Source of the DNA: Torymus aiolomorphi
Lineage: Eukaryota; Arthropoda; Insecta; Hymenoptera; Torymidae
Assembly (NCBI GenBank): GCA_036365515.1
Contig: CM070873.1
Span: forward strand, 214,691,376-214,755,375
Direction of reading: 5' to 3'
DNA length: 64,000 nucleotides
Shown: piece by piece, positions 62,465 through 64,000 of the stretch
How the letters are laid out: every line of letters begins with the position of its first letter
Position numbering within the stretch: position 1 is the first letter of the stretch
Position numbers and translations under genes: made by a program
The notes under the pieces: generated by a model
Databases searched by the model: none
What the model was told of the DNA's origin: nothing
Seen by the model: only the letters and a program-made list of their open reading frames with translations

Positions 62465-64000
62465 TTCTGCAGGGTAATATGCACAGGAGCAGGGCAGCTC
62501 ACGACCTCCTGGAACAGATCTGTTTCGAGAAAAACGCTGATATTGTACTAATCAGCGAACAGTATCGAAACAGAGATGGTCCAGGATGGTTTGCCGATGA
62601 CCTGGGCACCGCAGCCATCTGGAACCGTGACCCGCAGAATATCCACATTGCGGGTCATGGCGGCGGCAGCGGTTTTGTTTGGGTGAGGCACCAGCAAACT
62701 CACTACATAAGCGTATACCTCAAACCAGACCATCAGCGACTTCCAGGCCAAGCTGGAGGGCCTGGAGGATGCAACACGGGAGATGCAGGGTGAGCTGATT
62801 ATCGCCGGGGACTGCAATGCTAAAGCCCCGGAGTGGGGGGGAAGCTCGGTCGGATCGTAGGGGCCGGCTGGTTATGGATATGGCCAGTCGGCTAGACCTC
62901 GTGGTACTAAATAAAGGTACCACGTCGACCTTCAGACGACCGGGCTACAGGGAGACCATTATCGACGTCTCCCTGGCAAGCGAACGCCTAGCCGGGCGAA
63001 TCCAGAGCTGGCATGTGATCGAGGACTATACAGGAAGCGATCACATGTATATCACGTTCCGTGTGCGTGATAGCAGACCGGCTCCGTTTCCGCACAAGCG
63101 CGGGCCCCCCAGGTGGAACATCGCCAAGATAAACTACGAGAGGTTTGCCACGGCGATAGAACACGGACAGCGAACACTGCGTGAAATCCCGGAATCGCTG
63201 CCGCTATCTGCGCGGGCAAAAATGGTGACCGACTACACCATGAAGGTCATCGAAAAGGCCTGCGCGGAGACGGTTCCCAGGAAATCAACACGAGGGTCAA
63301 GATGACCTGCTTACTGGTGGACGAACGACATCGCGGACCTTCGTAAGACGTGCCTGCAGTTGCGACGCAGAACGCAGAGGGTCAAAAAACGCGATCTCGA
63401 CGCAGCCCCCTTGGCCGCAGAGTACAAGGCGGCCAAGAAATCCCTAAAGAAGGCCATCAAGTCCAGCCGGCAGCGATGCTGGAAAGAGCTGGGGGAAGAG
63501 ATGGATCACGATCCGTGGGGATTAGGGTACAAGATCGTTATGCGCAAGCTGGCGACCTTCGGTTCGTCAGCGCCGAAAGATGCGCAAACGATTATGAACA
63601 TCGTACGTGCCCTTTTCCCCGAACACCCAAGGAGACCGGATGGCCCAGCAACATCCGGCCTGTTCGAAACTCCTCTGTTTACGAACATGGAGCTCTCCAT
63701 CGCAATAAAATCTTTGCGTAATAAGAGAGCTCCGGGGCCGGATGGATTACCAGCAGAGCTGCTGAAAGCCATCGGCGGCAGTCACCCGCGCCTCTTGCTG
63801 GACATGTACAACTCCTCCCTGAAGGCGGGCATTTTTCCTGCCCGCTGGAAGACAGCGAGACTTGTCCTCATCAGCAATGACAAGGGTCCAGCAAACAGCC
63901 CGTCGGCCTACCGCCCGCTGTGCATGCTAGACACGGCGGGAAAACTCCTGGAGAAACTGCTGAAACCTCGCCTCCAGGCAGCCATAAGTGCGTTCGGAGA
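62455..64000 (+). pseudogene. R1-clade LINE ORF2 (endonuclease-RT), broken, partial
   Basis: Begins MAVVLQGNMHRSRAAHDLLE with the endonuclease N-terminus and EQY motif. The frame changes near 62725 (to the frame reading ISDFQAKLEGLED and then AGDCNAKAPEWG, the GD.NAK...WG motif), and changes again at the seven-G run near 62832. The third frame gives SRLDLVVLNKGTTS and SDHMYITF (endonuclease SDH), then a stop TGA at 63303-63305, after which the same frame continues to RT block residues NKRAPGPDGLPAELLK and YRPLCMLDTAGKLLEKLL at the window edge. So two frameshifts and one stop disable this copy. Endonuclease plus R1-like RT motifs define the clade. Confidence 0.85.

Larger units (their letters stand above)
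60552..64000 (+). mobile_element. R1-clade non-LTR retrotransposon, cut by window end
   Basis: Two overlapping ORFs (gag-like with CCHC knuckles, then endonuclease-RT) preceded by about 700 bp of GC-rich 5' UTR-like DNA starting near CCCGGGTTCTATCC. The 5' UTR contains GGCGCGTCCCCAGGTTG. The exact 5' end is a composition-based estimate. The 3' half lies outside the window. Confidence 0.82.

Overview
Repeat-rich nuclear DNA of an arthropod, most likely a hymenopteran insect such as a parasitoid wasp. The clues are CpG-rich single-copy islands set in AT-rich repeats, an R1-clade LINE, a Ty1/copia element whose primer-binding site matches half of initiator tRNA-Met, tRNA-derived SINE-like DNA, and two exons of an insect neuronal Ig-superfamily gene. 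The order is an inference. No bacterial, organellar, rRNA or CRISPR feature was seen.

Layout. 0-8.6 kb: a degenerate TTTCTTTG array, a decayed three-exon SAM-like gene relic, hairpin MITEs, a 2.9 kb TIR element (3136-6045) holding two interleaved inverted repeats, and unidentified coding-like relics (6885-7873). 8.7-18.4 kb and 27.4-33.0 kb: two opposite-oriented copies of one large non-coding element ('element L'), each carrying private insertions that the other lacks. 18.4-24 kb: mostly single-copy DNA with GC-rich islands and CT/GA tracts. 24.0-40.1 kb: one Ty1/copia element, flanked by a 5-bp ATTAC duplication and split by about 12 kb of nested insertions (two tandem 'G' repeats, element L copy 2, a foldback, a CACTA/EnSpm-like transposase relic). 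40-47 kb: Helitron-like end, GC-rich islands, a SINE-like insertion with a perfect 17-bp target duplication. 47.2-48.9 kb: two minus-strand exons of a DIP/lachesin-like Ig gene, the only credible host gene here; the rest of it lies outside the window or in exons I could not find. 49-60.5 kb: probable intronic or intergenic DNA with MITEs, short arrays and a tRNA-like sequence. 60.5-64 kb: an R1-clade LINE with 5' UTR, intact ORF1 and a broken ORF2 cut by the window edge.

The genes form no pathway. The window shows one sparse host gene embedded in layers of mobile DNA. The insertion order can be partly read: copia first, G repeats within its span, element L into a G repeat, then smaller TIR elements into element L.
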